Positions 48,766 through 56,869 of a stretch of 64,000 nt of DNA are shown here, one piece after another. The DNA lies in contig NZ_NSDJ01000001.1 of assembly GCF_003610915.1 (NCBI RefSeq), positions 4,216,001-4,280,000 on the forward strand, read 5' to 3'. Position numbers and translations under genes: made by a program. Source of the stretch: Rahnella variigena. Lineage in GTDB: Bacteria; Pseudomonadota; Gammaproteobacteria; Enterobacterales; Enterobacteriaceae. The notes beneath the pieces are model-generated. The model saw only the letters and a program-made list of their open reading frames with translations, did not search any database and was not told where the DNA came from. Positions within the stretch are counted from its first letter, which is position 1; the number at the start of each line of letters is the position of its first letter.

Positions 48766-48965
48766 ACCTTTTTACTGAGCTGCTTATGGCTGTACATCGC
48801 CTGATCAGAATCTGCCAGTAAGGCCTGCACACAGAAATTGTGGTTCGCTGAATCTCTCAAATAAACATTTTTCAACCATGGATTTCTTAATGACTAATTA
48901 AGAAAATACACGAAAATCACATGTTATATTTCAGTGACCATGCTCTATTTATTCGTGAGATCATT

Positions 48966-49688
48966 ATGTTTTCCCGTAAAAAATCAGGAATTGAATTTAT
49001 TAAAAAACAGGATATTAATAAGTTATCCGGTGGGAAGGAAAAAATACTCAGCAGCTGGCGTTCTCTGCCGGAAAATTATGTGCTGGTTCATGCCTTTGAG
49101 GGTGAAGAAAGTCCTTTTTGCCAGCACCGCGCAGAGTCTATTTTAAGCAGTTGGGATATTATCAGCACCTCGTTGGTTGACTTAAAAGATATTAACCCCT
49201 TAAACAAAATTAAACGCTATACCGGGATGTATTGCACCACAGCCTTAATTCTGGATGTCCCGGTGCAAAATATTCTTGGGACGCATCCGACTGACGTCTG
49301 GTTTCCTAATCATATCGGGCGTGAAAATGACTATGCAGCGGGAAGAATTATCGATGCTTCAGCCCTGAGTCGGGCGATATTCCGGGGAGAAGGCAAAGAA
49401 GATTACCATTGTGAAGGTGGATATCAACGGCTGCTGACACCTCAGGCGCTTCTGTCAGAAGATAAAAAAACACGCTCTATAGAATCACATAATGAGGTAC
49501 TCATTATTGGTCGCCCGGGAGTTAAGTTATATGCAGGCCTGCCGGCAACACAAAGGATCCGGGTGCGCAAAATAGTCGTTGCCGAACCGACAGAGAGTAA
49601 CGGCATGTATGACTATTATGCAGGCTCACCAGAAACAGTCGCCGCTAAAGTGGCGGAAATCAACGAATTAGAATACGAAATAGTTTGA
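48966..49688 (+). CDS. Protein of unknown function, ADP-ribosyltransferase-like motifs; tandem paralogue 1
   Basis: I do not recognise this 240-residue protein (start at ATG 48966; a 15-codon longer frame opens at 48921). It is clearly related to the next gene along its whole length. Shared blocks are LPEN-VLVH-F, ESPFC, WDI-STSLVDLKDI, RYTGMY, NILGT-P-DV, GGYQ-LLTP and SHNE-L-IGRPG--LYAGLP-TQ-IRV. The STS block on a strand and a late NEVLIIG strand are what an ADP-ribosyltransferase fold would show, with a His (VLVHAF) where the first-strand Arg often is. No signal or membrane helix. The gene is AT-richer than its neighbours. The fold is a hypothesis; activity is unproven. Confidence 0.6.
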   Translation: MFSRKKSGIEFIKKQDINKLSGGKEKILSSWRSLPENYVLVHAFEGEESPFCQHRAESILSSWDIISTSLVDLKDINPLNKIKRYTGMYCTTALILDVPVQNILGTHPTDVWFPNHIGRENDYAAGRIIDASALSRAIFRGEGKEDYHCEGGYQRLLTPQALLSEDKKTRSIESHNEVLIIGRPGVKLYAGLPATQRIRVRKIVVAEPTESNGMYDYYAGSPETVAAKVAEINELEYEIV

Positions 49689-49781
49689 AGGAATTTCGAT
49701 AAGTACAGGATCCCGCCTGATGTAACACCATAACGATGAAAGCAGGCTTAATAAAATATTGACTATTTCAGGATTGATAAC

Positions 49782-50537
49782 ATGCCATTTCTCAAAAAAA
49801 AAACCGCAAAATTATCCCCGGAAGGACTGCTGTTAGCTGAGCAGGAAAATAAAAAAATGCTCGAGATGCAGAGAACGGCCACACTGCAAAGCTGGGCTGT
49901 TCTTCCTGAGAACCATGTGTTAGTTCACACTTTCCAACTGCACGAAAGTCCGTTCTGCCGCCAGGATGCCGCTTCTCTGTTTAATGGCTGGGATATCTTC
50001 AGCACATCACTGGTTGATTTAAAAGATATTAAAAAACTCACGGCAGAGACCTCAAGGTACACCGGGATGTATCACAACGTCGCGCTGGTACTTGAAGTCC
50101 CCCGACAAAATATACTCGGCACATTCCCGCGTGACGTGAATTTTATCAACCATGCAGGACGGGAATACTACAACCCCGCAGGAGCGGTGGTCAGACCCTA
50201 CGAACTTGTGGACTGTATTAAGAGCGGCAGAGGGAAAGGGAAATTCAGATGTGCCGGTGGATACCAGCAACTTTTAACGCCTGCAAATCTCATGACGCAA
50301 GATAATTTGACCCGTAAACAATACAGCCACAATGAAATACTCGTTATCGGACGCCCGGGCCTGAATTTATATGCAGGGCTGCCTCCCACTCAAAACATCC
50401 GGGTGACCAAAGTGTTAGGCGTCGATAAAACTCTGTTCCCTGACTACAGTAATGTCCATTTTGATCACATGAAGACCACGGAAGAGATCGGAAAACACGT
50501 TGCCCGGCTCAACAACGTGCCCTTCGAGATGATCTGA
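49782..50537 (+). CDS. Protein of unknown function, ADP-ribosyltransferase-like motifs; tandem paralogue 2
   Basis: A 251-residue cytoplasmic protein beginning MPFLKKKTAKLSPEGLLL with a basic N-terminus. By eye about half of the aligned positions equal the previous protein, including SW--LPENHVLVHTF, IFSTSLVDLKDI, SRYTGMYHNVALVLEVP, INHAGRE, GGYQQLLTP and SHNEILVIGRPGLNLYAGLPPTQNIRV. The C-terminal 35 residues differ most. It follows paralogue 1 after a 93-base gap, and its stop is 14 bases from the convergent PBP2-like gene. Duplication followed by divergence of the termini is the simplest history. Function unknown; possibilities include a secreted effector, a toxin or a nucleotide-handling enzyme. 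Confidence 0.6.
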   Translation: MPFLKKKTAKLSPEGLLLAEQENKKMLEMQRTATLQSWAVLPENHVLVHTFQLHESPFCRQDAASLFNGWDIFSTSLVDLKDIKKLTAETSRYTGMYHNVALVLEVPRQNILGTFPRDVNFINHAGREYYNPAGAVVRPYELVDCIKSGRGKGKFRCAGGYQQLLTPANLMTQDNLTRKQYSHNEILVIGRPGLNLYAGLPPTQNIRVTKVLGVDKTLFPDYSNVHFDHMKTTEEIGKHVARLNNVPFEMI

Positions 50538-50551
50538 CTCAACGCCCGGCA

Positions 50552-52498
50552 TCAATGCTCGCTAAAACCCAGCGAATTAGGTGTCGGAACCGGTTGTTCG
50601 CAGTCTGCCGGATTATCCGCTTTTGCCGGATCGCACATTGTCGCCTGCGGTGGCAGGAAGATATGGTCGAGTATGGCACGCGCGGTGGGTCCGGCCACCA
50701 CGCCGTCACCGCCGCCGTTTTCCATGATCAGCGCCATCACCACCGTCGGATGTTTGTAAGGCGCAAACGCCGTGTAGAAGATGTGGTCACGCAAGCGAAC
50801 CGGCGTCATTTTAGCGTTATAAACCTGATTCTCACGCAGGCTGAAAACCTGCGATGTACCGGATTTCGCCGCAATCTGATAAGGCGCCGTGTGGAATAAT
50901 TTATAGCCGGTACCATTCGGGAAATTTGCCATGCCAAACATGCCGTTTTTCACAATCCCCCAGATTGGCGATTTCGGATCCGCTATTTGCTGCGTCGGCG
51001 GCATTTTATATGGCGTAATCACTTTGCCGCTTTTTGCTGAATAAAGCAGATGGGGCGTTTCCAGCTTACCGTTATTCACCAGCGCACTGAGCGCCCGCAC
51101 CATCTGAATTGGCGTCGCGACCCAATAGCCCTGCCCGATACCGACAGAAACCGTATCCCCCTGATACCAGCCTTTTTTATGGACTTTCATTTTCCATTCA
51201 CGGCTTGGCAGCACGCCATTATATTGCTCGTCGAGATCTATCCCGCTCGACTGCCCGTAGCCAAATTTACTCAGCCAGGTATGAATACGATCGATGCCCA
51301 TTTCATAGGCCACCTGATAGAAGAAGGTATCGGCAGACTCCTCAATCGCTTTGGTCACGTTAAGCATACCGTGGCCGGTTTTCAGCCAGTCGCGGTAATG
51401 GCGTTCGGTGCCCGGCAGCGTCCAGGTAGGCGCACCGAAGAACGTAGTTTGCGGTGTGATCACCCCTTCAAACAACGCCGACGTGGCCATAAAAGGTTTG
51501 ACCGTGGAAGCTGGCGGATAAAGCCCCTGCGTAACACGGTTGATCAACGGCAGGTCAGGGTTTTTCAGTAACGCACTGTATTGCCTGGTGGAAATCCCGT
51601 TCACAAACGGATTCGGATCATAGCTCGGGCTGGAGACCATGGCTTTAATGCCGCCGTCCCGGGGATCCATCACCACCACCGCCGCACGCTGACCTTTCAG
51701 GACTTTCTCGATGTACTGCTGCAACCCCAGATCCAGCGTCAGATAGATATTTTGTCCGGCCTGCGGCGGAACCTCTTTGAGCAGGCGCACCACGTGGCCG
51801 TGGTTATCCACTTCCACTTCCTGATAACCGGTACGGCCATGCAGGATATTTTCATAATACTTTTCAACGCCCTGCTTGCCGATATCGTGGTCAGCGGCGT
51901 AATTCTCCGAAATCCCTTCGGCATCAAGACGTTTGGCATCTTTATCGTTAATTTTAGACACGTAGCCGACCACGTGCGCCAGCTCCGCGCCATAAGGATA
52001 ACGACGCTGCTGATAGGTACTGATGGAAACGCCGGGGAAATCAAACTGGTTCACGGAAAAACGCGCGACTTCCACATCGGTCAGCGCCAGCTTCAGCGGT
52101 ATCTGTGCAAAACGACGGCCGTGGATCATGGCGTCGTGGAAACTGTCCAGATCGTCTTGTGTGAGATCGACAATCGGTTTCAGTGCGTTCAGCGTGGCGT
52201 TAAGATCCGGCACTTTGCCCGGGATCACTTCAATCTGGTAAAGGGTAATATTTTGCGCCAGCACCACGCCGTTGCGATCCATAATCAGCCCGCGGCTTGG
52301 GGCGATCGGCAGCATTTTGATGTCATTCTGATTTGAGCGGGTCTGGTAAAAATCATGCATGCCCACCTGCAGGTGGTACAGATTGAACACCAGCGCAGAA
52401 GACAGCAGGATCACGACCAAAAATGCAATCACGGCACGACGAACGAAAAGGACGGACTCGGCGGTATGGTCGCGAATTTCGTCGTTAAGTAAGGCCAT
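50552..52498 (-). CDS. mrdA: PBP2-type peptidoglycan transpeptidase, lone copy
   Basis: A 648-residue class B penicillin-binding protein. One membrane helix (AVIAFLVVILLSSALVFNLYHLQ, about 22-44) leads to a pedestal domain. The transpeptidase motifs are Ser331 in PPASTVKPF (S-x-x-K), the SxN-equivalent EESADTF and KSGTSQ (KSGT). The register is one residue from E. coli PBP2 (Ser330). In E. coli mrdA sits with mrdB/rodA and rlmH, none of which is nearby here, so this may be an extra copy like the Salmonella PBP2 paralogue that works in acid. Whether another copy exists cannot be seen from this window. Confidence 0.88.
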   Translation of the reverse strand: MALLNDEIRDHTAESVLFVRRAVIAFLVVILLSSALVFNLYHLQVGMHDFYQTRSNQNDIKMLPIAPSRGLIMDRNGVVLAQNITLYQIEVIPGKVPDLNATLNALKPIVDLTQDDLDSFHDAMIHGRRFAQIPLKLALTDVEVARFSVNQFDFPGVSISTYQQRRYPYGAELAHVVGYVSKINDKDAKRLDAEGISENYAADHDIGKQGVEKYYENILHGRTGYQEVEVDNHGHVVRLLKEVPPQAGQNIYLTLDLGLQQYIEKVLKGQRAAVVVMDPRDGGIKAMVSSPSYDPNPFVNGISTRQYSALLKNPDLPLINRVTQGLYPPASTVKPFMATSALFEGVITPQTTFFGAPTWTLPGTERHYRDWLKTGHGMLNVTKAIEESADTFFYQVAYEMGIDRIHTWLSKFGYGQSSGIDLDEQYNGVLPSREWKMKVHKKGWYQGDTVSVGIGQGYWVATPIQMVRALSALVNNGKLETPHLLYSAKSGKVITPYKMPPTQQIADPKSPIWGIVKNGMFGMANFPNGTGYKLFHTAPYQIAAKSGTSQVFSLRENQVYNAKMTPVRLRDHIFYTAFAPYKHPTVVMALIMENGGGDGVVAGPTARAILDHIFLPPQATMCDPAKADNPADCEQPVPTPNSLGFSEH

Positions 52499-52719
52499 AA
52501 GCGGGCAAATACCTTTTTTGTCTGCTTCTTGAAGCGGGCGAAATGAATAAACGGAGACTGGAAAAGTGCGAAAGGATAGCCCGTCATGCCACGGACGACT
52601 ATAAGAAGTGTGCTAATGAACTGGCAGGAGTGTTTCTATTTATTGCAGTGCGATATTGCGGGGCGCTGAGACATGGCTCATGCGCCCACAGGGATCAGAA
52701 AACGCCCGGATAAAGATTT

Positions 52720-53085
52720 TTACTTCGCGGTATTCACTTTGCAATCACCGTAAACATACCCTTCTGTCTGGGTTGCCACGACAAAGCTGTCTTTGACGTG
52801 AATATACATCAGGTTATCTTGCGCGCCCGCTTTCATAGGCTGATTATCTTTGCCGATGATATCCGTCAGTTCAGGACTGGTGACCATTTTGCTGCCATCA
52901 GGTGAGAAACTGAACGTGTTCCCCGCATCATAAACCTGGGCATTTTTGTTCACGACTTCAGAAACATCATTGCCATCATCAGACTGAGTATGATGAGTTA
53001 ACACGCACTGATACTGCGTGACAGCCGATGCTGAAAACGACGCCAGTGCCAAAATCACCGTCACACAACTGCCTAACCTGACCAT
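52720..53085 (-). CDS. Small exported protein of unknown function
   Basis: About 121 residues from ATG 53085 (an earlier ATG opens at 53118). The signal peptide, LGSCVTVILALASFSASA, is followed by VTQYQCVLTHHTQSDDGND. The mature part has one Cys near each end (TQYQC and GDCKVNTAK), which could form a disulphide, and a middle with SFSPDGSKMVTSPELTDIIG. I recognise no family. It stands alone between the PBP2-like and the LysE-type genes, on the same strand. A periplasmic location is inferred. Confidence 0.65.
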   Translation of the reverse strand: MVRLGSCVTVILALASFSASAVTQYQCVLTHHTQSDDGNDVSEVVNKNAQVYDAGNTFSFSPDGSKMVTSPELTDIIGKDNQPMKAGAQDNLMYIHVKDSFVVATQTEGYVYGDCKVNTAK

Positions 53086-53218
53086 CAGATAAATCCATAA
53101 AGTGAGCAAGAGTTCCATGCTATCACTTGTCTGGCTGATAGAAAGAGCCTGCCAAAGAAATATTCACAGGCTAAATATTTTAAGCCAAATTATTCTGTTT
53201 AAAGAATTTGATTGCGGA

Positions 53219-53842
53219 TTATTTAGACAAAATGAGCTTAATCCCTAACAGCGCCATCACCCCGCCACTCACACGATCGATCACATTTTTGTAATGCAGA
53301 TAAACATTTCTCGGCCGGGCTGAAGACAGCACATACGCCACGAACGCATACCATAACGTATCAATGGTAAAGGCCAGAACCGGCAGTACGATATACAGAT
53401 AAACCGGTATGTGATGTGAAAGCAAAGCAGCGAAAACACCGGCCAGAACAATCGCCGTGTTGGGGTTACAAAGCTGCGTCAGTAAACCAAAACTAAAACC
53501 TTTTCGGAAACCGATTTCTGCAGACTGCGTCGCATCCACATGCAAGCTTTTGTGAGAACCACGAAACATTTGCACCGCCAGATAGATCAGGTAAATCCCG
53601 CCACCGACTTTCAATACCTTATACAACCACGGCACATTCAACAGAATGGAATGCAGGCCAGAAAGTGCAATTACCGAGAAAATAGCACAACCCACGCCCA
53701 TCCCCAGCGCGGTCGCCAGACCGTCACGACGTGAAGAAGACACCGCCGTTTTTGCGACCAACACAAAGCTTTGCCCGGGACTCATCGCTCCCAGTAACAG
53801 CGCCACACCAATACTCAACACCGACAACCATTCAGCTTGCAT
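53219..53842 (-). CDS. LysE/RhtB-family amino-acid exporter
   Basis: A 207-residue inner-membrane protein with about six helices. The family signature is at the front (LSIGVALLLGAMSPGQSFVLVAKTAVSSSRRDGLATALGMGVG, about 6-48). It belongs to the RhtB-type exporters that expel homoserine, threonine, leucine or related metabolites; the substrate cannot be named. The start at MQAEWLSV is chosen because AAAGGA lies six bases ahead. The QLCNPNTAIVLAGVF segment is also typical. Single gene, divergent from the hydrolase gene. Confidence 0.92.
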   Translation of the reverse strand: MQAEWLSVLSIGVALLLGAMSPGQSFVLVAKTAVSSSRRDGLATALGMGVGCAIFSVIALSGLHSILLNVPWLYKVLKVGGGIYLIYLAVQMFRGSHKSLHVDATQSAEIGFRKGFSFGLLTQLCNPNTAIVLAGVFAALLSHHIPVYLYIVLPVLAFTIDTLWYAFVAYVLSSARPRNVYLHYKNVIDRVSGGVMALLGIKLILSK

Positions 53843-54061
53843 CGCATCGTCCTTTTCTGCTTCGGTAAAACTCAAATTTCACTTTTATAATCAGTCTGGT
53901 CAATAGGGCAAACGGCACTACGCTGTAAAAAACATTACTCCGTTTGTTTACTTATTTTTTGTACTGCCGGTAAGGAAGTTTCTGCCTATAATCCGCAGAT
54001 TGTACTTAAGCCAGATAGTGCTTAAGCAAAATAGTACGTGAGCCGTCAGCAAAGGATCGAG

Positions 54062-54838
54062 ATGAAATCGTTTAAAGTACCCGGTACGCAAATGCATTTA
54101 CGCTTCCATGAATTGTCCGGGATGGGGGTTCCGCTGGTTTTTATTCACGGTCTGGGATGTGCGTCTTCCTGCGATTTTCCGCGCGTGGCGACTGATGCTT
54201 CATTACGTCCGCGCCGCTCACTGTTGCTCGATTTGGCAGGTTCAGGCTACAGCGATAAGCCCGATGATTTCAGCTACAGCCTGCAGGCACATGTTGATTG
54301 CGTGATTGTCTGGCTTGAAAGCCTCGGCGTACCGCAGGTCAACTTAATCGGTCATAGCATGGGCGGCAGTATCGCCATTATGGTGGCGGCGCAACGCCCT
54401 GATCTGATCCAGCGTCTGATTGTCGCCGAGCCGAATCTTGACGCAGGGGGCGGAATATTCAGCCGCGCTGTTGCCCAGTATTCTGAAGAAGACTATCTGC
54501 GCGAAGGCCACGGGCATCTGATTAAGGTGGCGGTTCGCGGAAATGATCACATCTGGGCAGGATGCATGGGCATTGCCTCACCGCTGGCGATCCACCGTCA
54601 GGCGGTCGGGCTGGTCAATGGCGAAACGGTGTCGTGGCGCGAACAGCTTTATCAACTGAAAATGCCCGCGACCGTATTGTTTGGTGAGTTTTCATTGCCA
54701 GAACCTGATGTCGCCGTTCTGCCGCTGCATGGTATTCAGACCGCTGTCGTGCCGCAGGCAGGTCATTCGATGATGTGGGAAAACCCGACGGGTGTGGCGG
54801 CGGCAATTAATACCGCGCTGAATGCACAGGCGTTGTAA
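54062..54838 (+). CDS. Alpha/beta hydrolase
   Basis: A 258-residue cytoplasmic alpha/beta-fold hydrolase. The oxyanion region FIHGLGCASSCDF is at about residues 27-39, the nucleophile elbow GHSMGG (Ser about 103) follows, and the catalytic His is in PQAGHSMMW near 238. An acidic residue in FGEFSLPEPD is the likely third member. Substrate is unknown; esterases and C-C hydrolases look alike at this level. ATG 54062 has AAGGAT seven bases ahead. It is convergent with the antitoxin-like gene, whose stop is directly adjacent. Confidence 0.85.
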   Translation: MKSFKVPGTQMHLRFHELSGMGVPLVFIHGLGCASSCDFPRVATDASLRPRRSLLLDLAGSGYSDKPDDFSYSLQAHVDCVIVWLESLGVPQVNLIGHSMGGSIAIMVAAQRPDLIQRLIVAEPNLDAGGGIFSRAVAQYSEEDYLREGHGHLIKVAVRGNDHIWAGCMGIASPLAIHRQAVGLVNGETVSWREQLYQLKMPATVLFGEFSLPEPDVAVLPLHGIQTAVVPQAGHSMMWENPTGVAAAINTALNAQAL

Positions 54839-54839
54839 G

Positions 54840-55403
54840 TCATAACGAAAAAACAGTGATATCTTCCTGATGCTCAAGCAGGTACGCAAACTGGCTGACT
54901 TGTTTGGGCTCAGGAGCAGAACGCAATTGCAGTGCCAGATTAATGTTTGCCAATATTCCGGCGTTTTCAACCAACTCATCACTGGCCGTGATACGTCCTT
55001 CGCTGACCAGCCAGCCCGCGACGTCTTTCCATCGCCAGAGAGGCGAACTCCCCTTAAGCCGCTGGACAGGATTGGGGAAATTACGCGGACCTCTTGCACC
55101 TTCCTTCAATAACGCCACTGACTGCCGGGTCAGTCCCGCCAGCCCGGCAATATCACTCAGCCCGACTAAAACAGTATCCACTGACTCAACACGTGCATTC
55201 AGGCCTGCAGATTCAATATCACGGATAGCTGTCATGATTGCTTTTGCCAGGGAATCACTTTCCCGGTCAAATTCCAGATAAACCGAGGTGCCATAAAAGG
55301 CAATCAGGGCATCGTCACAACCGCTCTCGAAGAGCGCATCTTCCAGCCTTGTAGTATCGGAGGTGACACCTGAAAGTGTCAGTGTGAAGTTATGAAGTGG
55401 CAA
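54840..55403 (-). CDS. Putative DNA-binding antitoxin of a HicA-like pair
   Basis: A 187-residue protein. The first 75 residues (NFTLTLSGVTSDTTRLEDALFESGCDDALIAFYGTSVYLEFDRES) look like an alpha/beta dimer domain. The middle (VLVGLSDIAGLAGLTRQSVALLKEGARGPRNFPNPVQ, about 104-141) reads as a helix-turn-helix, followed by SSPLWRWKDVAGWL. TTG at 55403 is the start, with AAGGA six bases ahead. It follows the HicA-like toxin gene by 48 bases on the same strand, so toxin-first order as in hicAB. Antitoxin and autorepressor roles are inferred from position and the DNA-binding motif. Confidence 0.7.
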   Translation of the reverse strand: MPLHNFTLTLSGVTSDTTRLEDALFESGCDDALIAFYGTSVYLEFDRESDSLAKAIMTAIRDIESAGLNARVESVDTVLVGLSDIAGLAGLTRQSVALLKEGARGPRNFPNPVQRLKGSSPLWRWKDVAGWLVSEGRITASDELVENAGILANINLALQLRSAPEPKQVSQFAYLLEHQEDITVFSL

Positions 55404-55426
55404 AGAATTTCCTTATTCAGGGGGCA

Positions 55427-55447
55427 GAAAAAGGCGGTTTCCCGCCT
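55427..55447 (-). terminator. Small intrinsic terminator between toxin and antitoxin genes
   Basis: Minus strand AGGCGG-GAAA-CCGCCT followed by TTTTC, five bases past the toxin stop codon. A stable GNRA-capped stem with a short T-run suggests partial termination before the antitoxin gene. Confidence 0.65.
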
Positions 55448-55451
55448 AAAA

Positions 55452-55682
55452 TTACGGCTTATCGGGAGAGCAAGGTTCTACCCTTCTGACGATCTGAGCA
55501 GCATGATTTTCCGGATTTCGGGGAGTAGACCAGATACTCATCATATGTTCCCGATGAGCAGGTATTCCACACCGAATCCGACCAAAGCAGTGTGAGCTGC
55601 TGCCGCCACCGACAAAATGCCAGCCTTTAGAAATCGCATATTCAATGGCTGCGTGAATATGTTTATTAGGATGTGCCTTCAT
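55452..55682 (-). CDS. HicA-like putative toxin
   Basis: A 76-residue protein from ATG 55682, placed there because AGGAGG lies five bases ahead. The frame stays open 31 codons further upstream through the promoter. It starts MKAHPNKHIHAAIEYAISKGWHFV and has SSSHCFGRIRCG and SIWSTPRNPENHAAQIVRRVEPC. The GW…G-S-H-x-(F/W)G pattern is that of HicA-type double-stranded-RNA-binding-like toxins, which cleave mRNA; the catalytic His would be in SSSH. I rate the fold likely and toxicity inferred. It is first in the two-gene unit. Confidence 0.72.
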   Translation of the reverse strand: MKAHPNKHIHAAIEYAISKGWHFVGGGSSSHCFGRIRCGIPAHREHMMSIWSTPRNPENHAAQIVRRVEPCSPDKP

Positions 55683-55699
55683 TGGCCTCCTGTTGCTGT

Positions 55700-55728
55700 A
55701 GTATAACCACCCGTTGACATTCGTCAAC
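55700..55728 (-). promoter_or_regulatory. Promoter and operator of the toxin-antitoxin unit
   Basis: Minus-strand -35 TTGACG (55722-55727) and -10 TATACT (55700-55705) are 16 bases apart. The -35 lies inside the perfect inverted repeat GTTGAC-GAAT-GTCAAC (55713-55728), a natural autorepressor site. The AGGAGG ribosome site follows within 15 bases of the -10, giving a very short leader. Confidence 0.75.
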
Positions 55729-55837
55729 ACCAGCATGCATACGCCCTCATGCACGCCGGAAGTGTATCCTTGCAACAGGGGCTAAAACCTTGAAAAAATG
55801 ACAATTTGAAAAATAAATATTGCGGCTTTTAATCCGC

Positions 55838-56851
55838 TTAAAATTTCCCTGCCAGAATCTTTTGTGCCTCTTCCGGCGTCAGGGGATAATCAAAGAAACG
55901 GCGGTAAAAGTCCCGGGTGGCCTGCACCATATTCAGATCCGGGAATAGCGCCGGATGCAGCTTCTGAGCCGCCCACTGGATTTGTAACGCGGTCTCCGTG
56001 CCATAACGATCCCAGGGAAAAACGCCTGCCGGATTTCGCCACACGCGCCCCCGTTTCACCGCGTCCAGCAGCGCAAACTGACTGGCATACGCCGATGTTG
56101 AAATATCTCCGGCGCTGGCCGCCAGAATGATCACATCCGGCTGCCACGCCAGCAGTTGTTCAGCGGAGACCGACTGCATATTGCCCTTCAGCCCGTCGGC
56201 CGCATTACGCCCCCCTGCTGCGCGGATCCACTGATCGATCAGCGTATCGCTACCGTCCACTTTCAGCGGATTCAGGGACTGAATATGTAATACTCGCGGA
56301 CGTTGCTGTACGGCCAGGCTTTCCGTTTTCGAGGCAATCGTCTGTAAATGATTGTCCAGATAATGAATGTAATCCTCTGCACGTTTTGCAGCCTGCGGCG
56401 TGCCCAGCACCTGCGCGGTGGTGCGCAGGGAACGCTTCATGGAATCGAAATCGGTGAATTTCATCTCAACTACCGGCAAACCAGCCTGACGCAGCGCAAC
56501 CGCATCACGGTTACCGGCACTGACAAACACCACATCCACTTTCATCGCCAGCAAACTCTCGGCATTAAAGGTGGTGCCTTTTACCGACAGCGCCTGATTC
56601 AGCGACGGCTGAATGTGAAACATCCACGGCTGGCTTTCGGGATGATTTACCGTAGCAACGATTTCCCCTCCTGCGCCGAGCGTCATCAGCAGGGAATGAT
56701 GCGCGTACCAGGCATCAGCGATCCGTTCTACCCTGGCAGGCAGCAAAACCTGTTTTCCTGAATCATCCGTCACTTCGCGGGTTGCACTGATGCTGCCCAG
56801 ACTGAAAAGACTCAGCCCGAGCGCCAGAATCAAACCTGTCGGTAATTTCAT
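55838..56851 (-). CDS. ABC transporter periplasmic binding protein for a metal chelate
   Basis: A 337-residue exported protein of the FepB/BtuF/HmuT class. The signal peptide (GLILALGLSLFSLGSISA) is cut before TREVTDDSGKQVLLPARVERIAD. The two lobes joined by one long helix show in NAESLLAMKVDVVFVSAG and SAEQLLAWQPDVIILAASAG. It would hand the chelate to the permease-ATPase encoded upstream. The gene is the last of four, 18 bases after the TonB receptor. Ligand is unknown: ferric siderophore is likely, cobalamin or nickel chelate possible. Confidence 0.88.
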   Translation of the reverse strand: MKLPTGLILALGLSLFSLGSISATREVTDDSGKQVLLPARVERIADAWYAHHSLLMTLGAGGEIVATVNHPESQPWMFHIQPSLNQALSVKGTTFNAESLLAMKVDVVFVSAGNRDAVALRQAGLPVVEMKFTDFDSMKRSLRTTAQVLGTPQAAKRAEDYIHYLDNHLQTIASKTESLAVQQRPRVLHIQSLNPLKVDGSDTLIDQWIRAAGGRNAADGLKGNMQSVSAEQLLAWQPDVIILAASAGDISTSAYASQFALLDAVKRGRVWRNPAGVFPWDRYGTETALQIQWAAQKLHPALFPDLNMVQATRDFYRRFFDYPLTPEEAQKILAGKF

Positions 56852-56869
56852 TTCTATTCCTCAGATGAC

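Larger units (their letters stand above)
48209..48965. other. glmY intergenic region; no protein gene seen
   Basis: About 750 bases hold glmY, its promoter and GlrR sites; the outer 200 bases (48766-48965) are AT-rich, with no frame resembling a gene, and probably carry the promoter of the following unknown pair. Confidence 0.6.

Noticed and set aside
48921..48965. Fifteen extra codons at the start of tandem paralogue 1
   Set aside because: They are hydrophobic and not shared with paralogue 2; the ATG at 48966 aligns with the partner's start. Kept only as an alternative.
55683..55775. Thirty-one-codon extension of the HicA-like toxin
   Set aside because: It overlaps the -35, -10 and operator; AGGAGG sits exactly ahead of the internal ATG.
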